A stretch of 64,000 nucleotides of DNA from Saccharomycopsis phalli (GCA_020342235.1 CP073214.1:868001-932000), one strand, 5' to 3'; positions 28,565 to 38,683 are shown, counted from the first letter of the stretch. Numbers and translations: made by a program. The notes: generated by a model from the letters alone, not told the origin.

Positions 28565-29941
28565 ATGGCAACTGTCGCGCGTGCTTTAGTAGAATCAATT
28601 GATCGCCAAACAATATTGGATGCGAATAAATGGACGCCCTTACCGGCTAATCTCAGTGGACTAGGAGAGGAGCTATCCGATGAGAACACACTCACTTCTG
28701 CAGAAAAGCTCCGTGAAAAATTCACTGACGGAAGAACCCTCGAAGAACTCGAAAAAGAGTATAATGTGCGAGAATTCAAGGAGGCTCCAAAGAGTTCTAT
28801 CAATGATATACCTGTTATCGAACTCGGAGCTATTGATCTTAGTCAATATGTCGATGGCCCAGAAGGGTTAGCTGTAAGAAAGCAGTTGGCTTCTACTTTG
28901 GAGGAATCCTTGAAGACTTATGGATTTTTCAATGTAATAAACTGGGGGTTTGATGCCAAGAAGTTAGCCTACTTAAAGGCCATTGCCCAGTCAGTCCTTG
29001 AATTGCCAGAGGAGGAGAAGCTAAATTTCCTTGCTGGGGCCAGACAAACAGACCTCGAAGATATCACCAAATCCTTGGGAGGCGAAAGAGGTGGAGGTTA
29101 TAAACCTAGAGGGTACTGGGCTATGCAAAAGGGCGTGAGGGATTCTATTGAGCATTATAACTTCCGAGAAATGCTTCATGACGACTATTTGTTCAACAAG
29201 GACAGAAAGTACCCCGATGTGGCTAGAGCATTCTTGCCGGAAGTGTCGGAGTACTTCAAATTTCTTCATTTCCAAGTCTTGCGTAAATTGTGCAACTTAT
29301 GCGACATAATATTGGAAAAACCGGAGGGGTTCTTATGGGATAACTTTTTCAAGGTGTATAAGAATGACTTGGTAAAGTCTGGAGGCGGATTTGGCAGATT
29401 CATGCACTATTTGGGCATGAAACCGGAAGATGAGGCTGTCACCAACAAGACATGGCTTAGAGGTCATTCTGATGGAACTGCATTCACCTTTATAACCTCG
29501 CAGCCAATATTGTCTTTGCAAATTCGTGATTATTTCACTGGGGAATGGAGATATGTCGGCCATAAGCCAAATTCTCTTATCGTAAATATTGGAGATGCCA
29601 TGGAGTTTTTGACTGGTGGATATTTTAAGTCTTCGATTCACCGAGTTCTCTCTCCACCAGAAGACCAGAAAAAATATAAAAGAGAAGTCTTAATATATTT
29701 TATTAGTCCTAGATTGGATACTTATGTTGATCCTGAGACCATAGACTCACCAAAATTGAAACGCTTGGGATTCAACAAACCTGATGAGTGGGAAAAGATA
29801 ACATTTGCGGAATGGGATGATGGTAAAGGGAGATTGTTTGGAAGAAAAGACATAAACTTAGTCGATGGCGACGAGCCGACGACTGTGAAAATATATGGAA
29901 GAGAACATGAGAGATGGCACCAAGCCGAGCCTCAGGAATAA
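28565..29941 (+). CDS. 2-oxoglutarate/Fe(II)-dependent oxygenase (isopenicillin N synthase-like)
   Basis: A 458-residue soluble enzyme. A DIOX_N-like region (DIPVIELGAIDLSQY and LEESLKTYGFFNVINWGFD) occupies about residues 82-130. The Fe2OG oxygenase core is at about 275-385. The iron ligands are H301 and D303 in GHSDGTAFTF and H359 in SSIHRVLSPP. R373 (KREVLIYFISPR) is in the position of the 2-oxoglutarate-binding arginine, although the usual serine two residues later is Val. The insert GGERGGGYKPRGYWAMQKG matches this fungal subgroup. Substrate unknown; relatives act on amino acids, flavonoids or peptides. It has its own promoter with a 16-bp palindrome. Codon use resembles its neighbours, so there is no sign of recent transfer. 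Confidence 0.85.
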   Translation: MATVARALVESIDRQTILDANKWTPLPANLSGLGEELSDENTLTSAEKLREKFTDGRTLEELEKEYNVREFKEAPKSSINDIPVIELGAIDLSQYVDGPEGLAVRKQLASTLEESLKTYGFFNVINWGFDAKKLAYLKAIAQSVLELPEEEKLNFLAGARQTDLEDITKSLGGERGGGYKPRGYWAMQKGVRDSIEHYNFREMLHDDYLFNKDRKYPDVARAFLPEVSEYFKFLHFQVLRKLCNLCDIILEKPEGFLWDNFFKVYKNDLVKSGGGFGRFMHYLGMKPEDEAVTNKTWLRGHSDGTAFTFITSQPILSLQIRDYFTGEWRYVGHKPNSLIVNIGDAMEFLTGGYFKSSIHRVLSPPEDQKKYKREVLIYFISPRLDTYVDPETIDSPKLKRLGFNKPDEWEKITFAEWDDGKGRLFGRKDINLVDGDEPTTVKIYGREHERWHQAEPQE

Positions 29942-30030
29942 GCAATAGTTTAGATTAATTGATGTGATTATGTGTGTTATTATGTAAGCAATTAGCCATT
30001 TCAAAGTTCGATTTACTTTTATGTTCGGTT

Positions 30031-30549
30031 ATGGATAAAGTCAATTACGAGAAAGAGTACCAGGAATTACTACTTAAATATAGCCAGACTATATCCAAGT
30101 CCAATAACCTTTATAAGGAAGAGCAATTGTTGCGTAAAGATTTACATACTTTTCACAGACGTAATAATGCTATATTAGATATCTTAGAGGAGTATGATAA
30201 TCTGGAATTGAAAGATATTGATGGTGACAATAATGATACGTATTTGGCAATTGTATCACGGCTCCCAGAATTGAAGGATATTCTCATTTCATCGGCCGGT
30301 GGCGAAAAAAGCCTTGAAGCAGATAATTTGTATGAGTTGTATGGTAACATACCAGACTTGGAGAAGGATGAAATATCTAGCGAACTTGAGACGAATCCTT
30401 CAAGTACGAGCTCTTGGTTGAGAATTAACTATCCTAAAATTTATAACGATACTGGCGATATTTTGAATAGCTTGAGACTAGAACCAAATACTTCGGGCTA
30501 CGTGCTACTAAACAGTTTAATACCTGCTGAGGAGAAGAAAAAAGAATAA
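30031..30549 (+). CDS. Small coiled-coil protein, INO80 Iec3-like (tentative)
   Basis: A 172-residue protein. The N-terminal 55 residues form a coiled coil (YEKEYQELLLKYSQTISKSN, LYKEEQLLRKDLHTFHRRNNAILDILEEYD). This resembles the start of the Iec3 family of INO80 chromatin-remodelling subunits. The rest is acidic and probably flexible, ending LIPAEEKKKE. I use the internal ATG at 30031 because the coiled coil starts there; the upstream extension is hydrophobic and unlike the family. It lies 89 bases after the oxygenase stop codon on the same strand. The Iec3 link rests on pattern resemblance only and could be wrong. Confidence 0.55.
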   Translation: MDKVNYEKEYQELLLKYSQTISKSNNLYKEEQLLRKDLHTFHRRNNAILDILEEYDNLELKDIDGDNNDTYLAIVSRLPELKDILISSAGGEKSLEADNLYELYGNIPDLEKDEISSELETNPSSTSSWLRINYPKIYNDTGDILNSLRLEPNTSGYVLLNSLIPAEEKKKE

Positions 30550-30696
30550 AATTTGGATTGGGTGTTGGGAAATTGGGCATGGGATATGCTTTTTATAAGA
30601 TGTGATGGTTCCAAAATAATAATAATAATAGTATAGACGATATTTTTGTACATGTATACTCTGAAATGTCTAAATATGAAGAATGATTAATATTGA

Positions 30697-32796
30697 CTAT
30701 ATCTGTCCCGTTACATTATTAAAGTCAACCAAAATATGCCAGTCATCTAACGTGTTACTCAATTCCTTCTCCCTCTCCTTAAACAAATCTTCACTCACGA
30801 CAATTTCTCCTATTCGCAAATTTGGTCGAAAGTCAACATTCTTGAGTAATCCGAATTCAGATATCTCCAACATGTCGAGAGGAATCGTATCGATATTAAA
30901 TGGATGCTTTGATAGGTAACTCTCAACTTTCTGATAGTTGTGGTTTTGGTTTATATTTATGTGAAAATTGGTATCATTAAATTTTGAATTGACTCTAGAA
31001 TTAGGTCTGATTTTAGCATCTGGGTAATCTTCCCAGGAATTGTTATTAGTTGGATAGTTATCATAAACAATCCTCCCGGTCTTGAAGGTGGTTAACTGAA
31101 CCTCGTTTATATATTCAAGTTTTCTGGATTTGAATCTATCAAACCCTTTTGGAAATGGATTGTTTATCACTAAACTTCTGTTGTAGACAGTAAGTCTGTA
31201 TGACAAGAATGAAATTATGCGGACCAAGTAGACAACCTTTCTTAAAAGATAATCATATAGGCTGTAATTTTGGTAATGAAACAATTTAAATAACTCACAT
31301 AGTATATCATCAACAAATTCTTTGCTGATGCCACTGAAATTCACTCCACTGCCTGCGAATCGTATTAGAAAGAAATAAGGAGTCTCACTGAAGATATTGT
31401 CTAGCAAAGTATACAGCGCTGCCCAGTATAAACAATTTATTTTTTCACAGAGGCCCATGGACTTATGCTTATACTGAAGTCCCAGAATTGAAGGTGGGTA
31501 TATGTTACAAAACCTCACCAATTTGCGAGACATTGTCTCTGGGCTATAAGCTGTAACTGAATCACGAGCAACTTCAACAGTTAATATCTGCAGTTCAAAA
31601 TACTGTTCTAACTCTATCAATTGTCCCACAACTGGTTCGTTTAGTATTCTGCCGAATCTGCTTCTGAAATGGTGAATATCCTGGACCAATTCCCGTACTG
31701 GATGTAAGTTATAGTTTGGTATGTAAAGCAGTCTGACGTTCTGTAACAAGTACCAGTGAATCACTGGGAATACTTTCCCAAGTATGCTAAAATGACGAAA
31801 CTGTTTAGAGCTGTTAAACGATTCCTGCTCCAAAACAGAATTGAATCTGGAATGGAGTGGCTTCAATATAGTCGATGAGAAAAACCCATTAACAAAAGCC
31901 AAATGAGTGACATATTCGTTATTATTGAGCATGCTTACGGCCATGTTTACCATTGAATATGCCACAATCTGGTGCACAGAGGCCAAGTAGTCAGCATTTG
32001 AGAGATTCGATGCATCATTTAGTTTTTCAATTGTTTTCTGGGCTAACTGAAGACCCATGACATTATGGGCTAGTATCACCTTTCTGATCAACTCTAGGTT
32101 AGCATTTGGTTGAAATCTCAACAAGTAGTTTAGTACAGTATTTCCAGCCAAAGTTATATCCTCGTGGAAGGATATTAACGACGTAGCACCATACTTTATT
32201 AAAGAGTGAAACCAGTGCTCAACTCCTGTTCGTAGTCCTCCAAATTTCGTGTCATCCTCACCGGATATCACACAAGCATCACCCAGTATAAATGCATTGG
32301 CAGGTGTATTGGACTTGACCTGGAATATCTGAAATTTTGTGGGCAAAGAAACCGCACCCGGCAACTTCTGGGCATATTTATAGCTACATATCAGGGATTT
32401 TTGACGCTTGCTGGCAGACTGCCCCCAGTCCCAGGTGGCCTGTAGCATCTCCTCATCCTTTGGTAATGCAGCGCTTGCCACCTGGGAATTAAAGCCCGCC
32501 AGATACTTTTGTATATCAAAAAACCCCCCTTTTCCATTTAAATCTCTGAACTCGCTTTCTAAATGCCACTCATTTATCTTTTGTTTAACAAGCGCATATC
32601 TTTCTTGTAATTGTAGTTTCTGTTCGCCCTCCAAATCCAAGAAACTACAGCGAAGATTCTTTTCCGTACAATTATAGCAAGAGTCTAGCTCCTCGCCACA
32701 TTTAATCCGCCGAGCCTTACATTGGGAGCACCCTAATCTTGAGTTTTTATGTCTTTTTCTGTTTCGTTTCACGTATATGTTCCTACTTCCTGCCAT
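30697..32796 (-). CDS. Zn2Cys6 transcription factor, tandem paralogue A
   Basis: A 699-residue regulator. Its N-terminal zinc cluster has cysteines at 23, 26, 33, 40, 43 and 50 (CX2CX6CX6CX2CX6C; SRLGCSQCKARRIKCGEEL), preceded by a basic stretch (KRNRKRHKNSR) that could serve as nuclear signal and DNA contact. The remainder is a fungal-type regulatory domain of helices. Its C-terminal segments (NFHININQNHNY, FNIDTIPLDMLEISEFGLL, NVDFRPNLRI) closely match those of the next gene upstream, so the two arose by tandem duplication. The target genes are unknown. Factors of this class usually bind paired CGG triplets. I cannot assign an orthologue. Confidence 0.85.
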   Translation of the reverse strand: MAGSRNIYVKRNRKRHKNSRLGCSQCKARRIKCGEELDSCYNCTEKNLRCSFLDLEGEQKLQLQERYALVKQKINEWHLESEFRDLNGKGGFFDIQKYLAGFNSQVASAALPKDEEMLQATWDWGQSASKRQKSLICSYKYAQKLPGAVSLPTKFQIFQVKSNTPANAFILGDACVISGEDDTKFGGLRTGVEHWFHSLIKYGATSLISFHEDITLAGNTVLNYLLRFQPNANLELIRKVILAHNVMGLQLAQKTIEKLNDASNLSNADYLASVHQIVAYSMVNMAVSMLNNNEYVTHLAFVNGFFSSTILKPLHSRFNSVLEQESFNSSKQFRHFSILGKVFPVIHWYLLQNVRLLYIPNYNLHPVRELVQDIHHFRSRFGRILNEPVVGQLIELEQYFELQILTVEVARDSVTAYSPETMSRKLVRFCNIYPPSILGLQYKHKSMGLCEKINCLYWAALYTLLDNIFSETPYFFLIRFAGSGVNFSGISKEFVDDILCELFKLFHYQNYSLYDYLLRKVVYLVRIISFLSYRLTVYNRSLVINNPFPKGFDRFKSRKLEYINEVQLTTFKTGRIVYDNYPTNNNSWEDYPDAKIRPNSRVNSKFNDTNFHININQNHNYQKVESYLSKHPFNIDTIPLDMLEISEFGLLKNVDFRPNLRIGEIVVSEDLFKEREKELSNTLDDWHILVDFNNVTGQI

Positions 32797-33058
32797 TAAT
32801 CTGACAGGAAAATCCGGTTACGAAAAATGGAGTGACCTCCCAGAAGGGTGATTCTACCCGAAGCATGCGATACAGAAGTAAAATGCTGATTCGTCATCAA
32901 TTCATTAGCAAATATTAATTAAATAGAATATTAATCATATAAACTATCCTACACCCATGTCTTCTACTTGGTATCTGAACTGATTGGCTTGCATACCATG
33001 ATGCCAGCTGAGTACACACATTACTCGAAATTTCACTTTATCGCTTTGATCCCAGAGC

Positions 33059-35287
33059 CTAGTACTGTTTTTCATACTTCAAGATTATATCCTTGTCCTG
33101 AGCATACGCCTTTAAAGTATTATCAATATTTTCACTTCCACTCACCCAGTGCGAATAGTCATTGTCAGTAATCTTCATATTAGGACGGAAATCAATATTT
33201 CTGAGAAGTCCAAACTCTGAAAATTTCAAGTGCTCTAATGGAAAAGTGTTCAAGTTAAACGGCTCATTTGCCAATATCAGCTGTACTAAGTGATAGTCAC
33301 TATCAACGTTTTCGTTTATGTGGAAATTATTTTCATTGAATGAGACGTTGCATGAATGGCCTGGATTTGCACGAGCTAGCGGGGTATTTTCCTCTTGCAC
33401 AGTTAAATCATTTGTGGGGTAGTTTTCATATTTTATCGCCTGATACTTGAAGGATTTCTTAAATGTTTCCTTCACAAATTTACAGTTTCTAGCCAGCAAC
33501 CGTACCTCGCTAAACAACGGGGTTTCCGGATATGGCGTCTTTATCTCCAAGTTCCTCCAGTACGATTTGTACCGGTACAGCAAAAAGGAAATCATTCGCG
33601 TCAAGTAAACAGTCTTTCTCACCAAGTACTCGTACAATTTGTAGTCTTGAACTTTGTAAATGTTCTCCAAGTCAAATAGTAACGTCTCAATGAATTCCAT
33701 ATTGAAGCCAGTCCAAGATATTAAGCCAGCATAACTATGGGAGAACAAATACAACGATTTTGGGAAGATATTCTCCAATAGTTGAGCAGTAGCAACCCAG
33801 TGCATATATACAATTTTGTCCAAAGGAGTCATGGATCGATGAACAAATTGTAAGAATGGTAACTCAGATGGATATTTATCAAAAAATACCTGGATGATCT
33901 CAAACATCAACTTCGGTGCATATTCCACCACAAAGTCTGGGTCGTAGCTATTCTTCAAGCCCACTTTGTTCAACACATCGTTGTTGATGAGGGATTTCAA
34001 GTCATCAAGCTGCAAAATCGCTACCAGGTTCCCAACCAAGTCCATAGCCGAGAGAAGACTTCGAAATTCAGTCAACTCCTGAAAGAACTCAATCAAAGGA
34101 TCAAAACTGTAGCTCGTCATATAGACGCTATATACATTTTTCACAAAGTAGGACTTGATGTAGCTCATAATGTTTCTAATAAAGTAATAGTCTGGATTCA
34201 ACTGGGGATGCTCGTTAAGCATTTCTGTGTGTATGATATTATTAATCGTCTCCATCAATTCTTTGGAAAAACTGCTAGATAGTAAGCCATTGGCAAACAC
34301 CGGCAATGCGCTATAACTTTTGCCGTGCTGTAAACTGATTCCAATGTTGATTAGAGAATAGTGAATGAGACTTTTTAATACCCGAGGTCTGTCATCCGTA
34401 TCCTTATTTAACGCATCGATTGCTTGCTGTGCATATCTCAATCCTTTAATCTTATAAGGGACTAAGATTTTATCCAAAAGACTGAGCTGCTGTGGCAAAT
34501 TGTCTCGTTTGTAGCACTGTTTTTGAATGTTACACATTATCAATACCACCGACCTCGACAAGACCGTATTGAATAGTAAAGGAGAAGTCAGGGCAGTAAT
34601 CAAGTAATCATTATACCAAAACTGCAACTCGCCTCTTATAAAGCTCTTGAAAGTGTCGTCCTCTCCCGTGACTGTAAACGTATCCAGATATGAATAACTA
34701 TTGTTATAGTCTGCCGACTTGACCTTGATACTGTTGAAACTTGTTTGCTGGTAGATATGGTTTGATAGAGGGTTGAAGTTTCTTTTGGTGTGATTCACGG
34801 GGTGGTCGACGGCTTTGAAGTCCACTGAAGAAGTGCTCGTATGCTTACTACTATTAAAGTCTATTATGCCAAACAGCCCATTGTTAGGAATATCATTGGC
34901 GATATCAGGTTCTGGGCTGGGGAAGTTCTTCATCTGTCCCAGATGCTTTTTGGCTACTTCCTTGCTGACATCCATAGTTTGGTTAATCAAACGAAACCTC
35001 GAGACACCTTGGTTGAAACTCTCCAACTCATTTCTTATATCACTGAATTCCATCGTGTTTAATTTATTCGGCTCATTATTTTTATTGATATTGTTTTCCA
35101 CAATTTTTTGGCGCTCCGATGCAGTCAAGTCTAGGTAGCCACAACGTAAATTTTTGTCCAAGCAGTTATAACAAGAGTTCAACTCCTCGCCGCACTTCAA
35201 CCGTCTCTGTTTACAATTGATACATCCTAGACGAGAGTATTTGGACTTTTTAATTACTCGTTTTTGTCGATTTCGTATTTCCGACAT
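33059..35287 (-). CDS. Zn2Cys6 transcription factor, tandem paralogue B
   Basis: A 742-residue regulator with cysteines at 22, 25, 32, 39, 42 and 49 (CX2CX6CX6CX2CX6C; SRLGCINCKQRRLKCGEEL) after a basic N-terminus (MSEIRNRQKRVIKKSKYSR). The start is the first true ATG at 35287. It has the same order of conserved blocks as its neighbour, for example ISFLLYRYKSYWRN, YENYPTND, FHINENVDSDY and SEFGLLRNIDFRPNMKI. The gene is on the same strand, 262 bases upstream of paralogue A's start codon. Divergence is large outside the zinc cluster and C-terminus, so the duplication is old. Target genes unknown. Confidence 0.85.
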   Translation of the reverse strand: MSEIRNRQKRVIKKSKYSRLGCINCKQRRLKCGEELNSCYNCLDKNLRCGYLDLTASERQKIVENNINKNNEPNKLNTMEFSDIRNELESFNQGVSRFRLINQTMDVSKEVAKKHLGQMKNFPSPEPDIANDIPNNGLFGIIDFNSSKHTSTSSVDFKAVDHPVNHTKRNFNPLSNHIYQQTSFNSIKVKSADYNNSYSYLDTFTVTGEDDTFKSFIRGELQFWYNDYLITALTSPLLFNTVLSRSVVLIMCNIQKQCYKRDNLPQQLSLLDKILVPYKIKGLRYAQQAIDALNKDTDDRPRVLKSLIHYSLINIGISLQHGKSYSALPVFANGLLSSSFSKELMETINNIIHTEMLNEHPQLNPDYYFIRNIMSYIKSYFVKNVYSVYMTSYSFDPLIEFFQELTEFRSLLSAMDLVGNLVAILQLDDLKSLINNDVLNKVGLKNSYDPDFVVEYAPKLMFEIIQVFFDKYPSELPFLQFVHRSMTPLDKIVYMHWVATAQLLENIFPKSLYLFSHSYAGLISWTGFNMEFIETLLFDLENIYKVQDYKLYEYLVRKTVYLTRMISFLLYRYKSYWRNLEIKTPYPETPLFSEVRLLARNCKFVKETFKKSFKYQAIKYENYPTNDLTVQEENTPLARANPGHSCNVSFNENNFHINENVDSDYHLVQLILANEPFNLNTFPLEHLKFSEFGLLRNIDFRPNMKITDNDYSHWVSGSENIDNTLKAYAQDKDIILKYEKQY

Positions 35288-36449
35288 CGTAAAAGCCAAA
35301 AAGCAGTAAAAAACTTGTGGAGTAACGTAAACGGAAAAAGCACCGTATTAATCGACTTATAATGTTTCATTGCCCAATCGGGTACTAGTGGAAACATCTC
35401 CACCTTGCCCCGCGTAAACTCATTCAAACAAATAAACCGCAACGAGGATATATATTGGTACAGCTATAATAAGGGGAATTTATTTAATAACTGATATCGT
35501 GTCTACTGCTATACTGGTATGAATACAAAATGGGACAACTCTCTTTGCCAATATGTACGATCGCGAAACGCCGTCTTTTCGGAAGTATCCGTGGCAGATT
35601 AGGACAAGATGCAATATCGCCGTCTTTTCCTCAAACTATAGGATGTTGAATATATATATGGCCGGGTTAAGTTATATTATACTTTAAGTTACTGTGCTTT
35701 AGATATAGTGGGGAGTCCCCAAGGAAAATTAAACAAGTTGTAGGCCTAATAATGGATGATGATCAGCCTACCTGTCATTAGCTACAGAAAGTATTCACAT
35801 GCAAATGATTGGCAATATGACAATAAAGCAATATACCAGGTTCAAAATGCGTTCGCAAAGAATTGCCTCGGCACTGCTCTACCATTTGTCAAGAGAGAGA
35901 AATATTTTTCGCAAACTACTGCTTTACGAAGATATGCTGATCTGCCATGTGCTAATATAGCCTACCATAAGGAATGTGAATCGTATTCAGTTGTCAATGT
36001 CACCTTTTAGACCTAAATTCTAGTCACAAATCCCCATTAGGCGCAACTGGACAAATAAGTCACACTTAGTAAGCGTGTGTAATGTTACTTTTTACGAAAC
36101 TGTCCATAAACTGTGACTGCTAAAAGGTATCTAGATGCAATCGTATTCACTCAGTAAAACAGTGTTCCGCCTGAACGGGTGTAATCAGGCATTTTTTGTT
36201 ACATGAATTAGCGTCGTACGTTTTTGCGATCCGCGCTGGTCTTCTATTCTCGGAGTTTACGCTGTAGAATTTGAAGGCATCAATATGGAGTATTTCTAAT
36301 ATTATAGAACAAAATGTGTTCCAGGCAAGCTTCAAGTTTTAATTTGTACACAGACTGGTCTCATTTCATAAGTTGTATTTCTAATTGGGACAGTGCCTCA
36401 CATATCCGCACATTGGATCTAGAACTACCCTTGCGTAAAGTGTGTAAAC
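35288..36449. other. Intergenic region between the zinc-cluster pair and CDC9
   Basis: About 1.15 kb without a convincing gene. It contains a 12-base direct repeat CGCCGTCTTTTC at 35569-35580 and 35618-35629, about 280-340 bases upstream of paralogue B. An 84-codon ATG frame at 35756-36010 shows no motif and is probably chance. Confidence 0.5.
35569..35629. repeat. Pair of 12-base direct repeats in the promoter of paralogue B
   Basis: CGCCGTCTTTTC occurs twice, 49 bases apart start to start, upstream of the zinc-cluster gene. Each copy has a CCG triplet (CGG on the other strand), the half-site typical of zinc-cluster factors. Self-regulation is therefore conceivable but unproven. Confidence 0.4.
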
Positions 36450-38579
36450 TTATATATTTACTTGGTTCTCATACATCTCCACCAATTGCTCGCTGCTTGT
36501 CGCGTCTTCTGGCGACTTATCATCTCTAACACGAATAAACCGTGGAAATCGTAAACTGATTCCCTTTTCATATTTATTGCACCCTGCCTTATACACTGGG
36601 GATAAGGACAAGTCTGCAGTCAAAACTTCAAAAACCAACGTCGGCTCAAACCACACGTCGGGAGCATAGTTCGTCAGGTCCGTATTATACACATAGTAAG
36701 ACTTTGGCAGGTCAATAACTTTGGATGACAACAACTCATGGAAGCTCTTGAGGTTCTCCTCAGAAAATCCTGTACCGATCTTGCAAGTGGTTTCGTATTC
36801 TCCACTATCTGGATTGTAGCATCCCAATAGAAAGCCTCCGTACCATCCTGTTCTCTTTCCCTTGCCGTAGTAACCTCCTAGCACCACTAAATCGATCGAA
36901 TCGCCCACTCCCTGAAGATAATCTTTCTTCAATTTAAGCCAGTTGCTGGATCGTTGACTCGGCTCATATGTACTACTGAGCAATTTTATCATCAACCCCT
37001 CGCACGAGTCTTTAATACTTTGGTCCAACAATTGCTGAATGTCTTCAATATTGTCGAGGTTCTTAAACGTGGCAAATTGAAACTGGCCAGGGGTCACTTG
37101 AAGGTTTTCCTCCATGATCGCACGCCTTTCGTCAAAGGGTAAATGCGTCAAAGGTTTGTCATTAAGACATAAAATATCAAAGGCAAACACACAGATTCTC
37201 ACTTTGATATCCTCCAATTTCACGCCTTTTCGCTTCCGCGTAGACAAGACCTGAAACGGTAATATCTTCTTCTGCTCTCTGTCCCATGCCACCGCCTCAC
37301 TGTCTACAATCAATGACTTTACGTCTTTTGACGGCTGGATGAAATCAGAAATTGCTTCAATCAAGTCAGGATACCGTTCGGTCATGTCTTCTGAGTTTCT
37401 GCTAAATACCTTCACGGTGCCGTCTGACAACATATGTATCTGTGCTCGTTCACCATCATACTTGTATTCACAAGTAAACTTTGTATCGTGGAACTTGTCT
37501 AATATCTCAGTGACTGCTTTGGTAGGCTTTGCAAGCATTGGCTTCAATGGAATACCAGGCTGGAGTTGGATATTGTCGCCGAGATTCAACACACCATGCT
37601 TGATTGCACTCTCAATAATGATCTGATAGTTGGATACCTGGTTGAAGGCATTCTTGATCTGGTCCTCTGCGTCACTAATCATAGCACTGGTGATCAGGCT
37701 CACTGGCTTATTCTGCGTAGTGAATTCGTGGGACAAGAGGGCTTTGGATAGAGCAAGTAGAATACTCTTGTCAGCTAGACCGATTCTGAGCTTCCCCTCC
37801 AAGGAGCGAATCAAGAATTTTGCCTCCACACCATTACAGGACGTTAACATTCTGACAATAATCCCGATTTTCTTGGCCTGCGAGTTGCTTCCTGTAGACT
37901 TTGCGATAACCAGTAAGTTTTTGAAGACAGAATCAATGTCCAAGGGCTTTGGCTTGAACATCAAGGACTGTTTAGACCGGGACGATTGAGCAATTTTACC
38001 CAAATCCCCGGTTTCTCTGTAATCTACTTTAATATTTGCGGTTGAACGGCCTGTACTCTCGCTAATGGTCTTGATGAGCAAGGTCTCTCCCAAGCCCAAT
38101 TCGGTGTTATCATAGTCTGGGCCTAACTTGTTGATGAATAAATATACCACCGTGACTAAAGACTGCGGACTGTTTTGGAGAACCTCGTAGAAAAACTCAG
38201 ACACAATCTCGATGATCCGTAGTCTGCCCGAAATCTGTTCAATTTGCTCAAACACATCTGCCAACTGCAGGTACTTGATACCATCTTGTGGGTTGATGTC
38301 AGACACTTTCTCCACCGTGTCCTTGGAAAGAGCTTCGATGATCTTCTCTTCCTCCTTTTTACTAATTACATGCTTGTTCTCTTCCTTTGGTTTCGCCAGA
38401 GGTTCCTTGGTAACCTTGGAGGACGTGAAGAACCGTCCGAGGGTCTGCTGACGCGGCATTGGAGAAAATTTGCAAAATAAAAGACGCGTTTCGGATTTCG
38501 CGGTTCCTGCCAAGGTGCTTCTCACGGTACTTAGACTAGTAAAAATAAAGCGGCGATTATTTTTCCCTATTGCCAACAT
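36450..38579 (-). CDS. CDC9: DNA ligase I, Cdc9, with mitochondrial and nuclear start codons
   Basis: An ATP-dependent DNA ligase. The catalytic lysine motif is KYDGERAQIH; downstream are DSEAVAWD, EGLMIKLLSSTY, WLKLKKDYL and GISLRFPRFIRVRDDK. It seals nicks in replication and repair. From the ATG at 38579 the protein has 709 residues and starts with a basic, Ser-rich presequence (MLAIGKNNRRFIFTSLSTVRS) that looks mitochondrial. From the in-frame ATG at 38459 it has 669 residues and starts MPRQQTLGRFFTS, where QQTLGRFF is a PCNA-binding PIP box. Baker's yeast Cdc9 also makes mitochondrial and nuclear forms from two ATGs. A third in-frame ATG at 38666 is only 18 bases from the RAD51 stop codon and is less likely used. 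ACGCGT and CGCGAAA motifs lie between the two likely starts. Confidence 0.95.
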   Translation of the reverse strand: MLAIGKNNRRFIFTSLSTVRSTLAGTAKSETRLLFCKFSPMPRQQTLGRFFTSSKVTKEPLAKPKEENKHVISKKEEEKIIEALSKDTVEKVSDINPQDGIKYLQLADVFEQIEQISGRLRIIEIVSEFFYEVLQNSPQSLVTVVYLFINKLGPDYDNTELGLGETLLIKTISESTGRSTANIKVDYRETGDLGKIAQSSRSKQSLMFKPKPLDIDSVFKNLLVIAKSTGSNSQAKKIGIIVRMLTSCNGVEAKFLIRSLEGKLRIGLADKSILLALSKALLSHEFTTQNKPVSLITSAMISDAEDQIKNAFNQVSNYQIIIESAIKHGVLNLGDNIQLQPGIPLKPMLAKPTKAVTEILDKFHDTKFTCEYKYDGERAQIHMLSDGTVKVFSRNSEDMTERYPDLIEAISDFIQPSKDVKSLIVDSEAVAWDREQKKILPFQVLSTRKRKGVKLEDIKVRICVFAFDILCLNDKPLTHLPFDERRAIMEENLQVTPGQFQFATFKNLDNIEDIQQLLDQSIKDSCEGLMIKLLSSTYEPSQRSSNWLKLKKDYLQGVGDSIDLVVLGGYYGKGKRTGWYGGFLLGCYNPDSGEYETTCKIGTGFSEENLKSFHELLSSKVIDLPKSYYVYNTDLTNYAPDVWFEPTLVFEVLTADLSLSPVYKAGCNKYEKGISLRFPRFIRVRDDKSPEDATSSEQLVEMYENQVNI
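38484..38502. promoter_or_regulatory. MCB (ACGCGT) and SCB (CGCGAAA) motifs before the nuclear CDC9 start
   Basis: ACGCGT occupies 38484-38489, and TTTCGCG, the complement of CGCGAAA, occupies 38496-38502. These are the MBF and SBF binding motifs of G1/S genes in yeasts. They lie 25-43 bases before the ATG of the short CDC9 form and inside the coding sequence of the long form's presequence. Cell-cycle control is inferred. Confidence 0.5.
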
Positions 38580-38683
38580 GAATATCCCAGCCTTGAATGG
38601 TTGTAAGATGTTAGGTTTTTTAAAAAAAAGAAACAAATTGTACCCTACATTGTTGGTATATAGCATGCATTAAAGTCGTACTT

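Noticed and set aside
35756-36010. 84-codon ATG frame between the zinc-cluster pair and CDC9
   Set aside because: No recognisable motif, no compositional sign of coding, and no neighbouring conserved exon could be joined to it.
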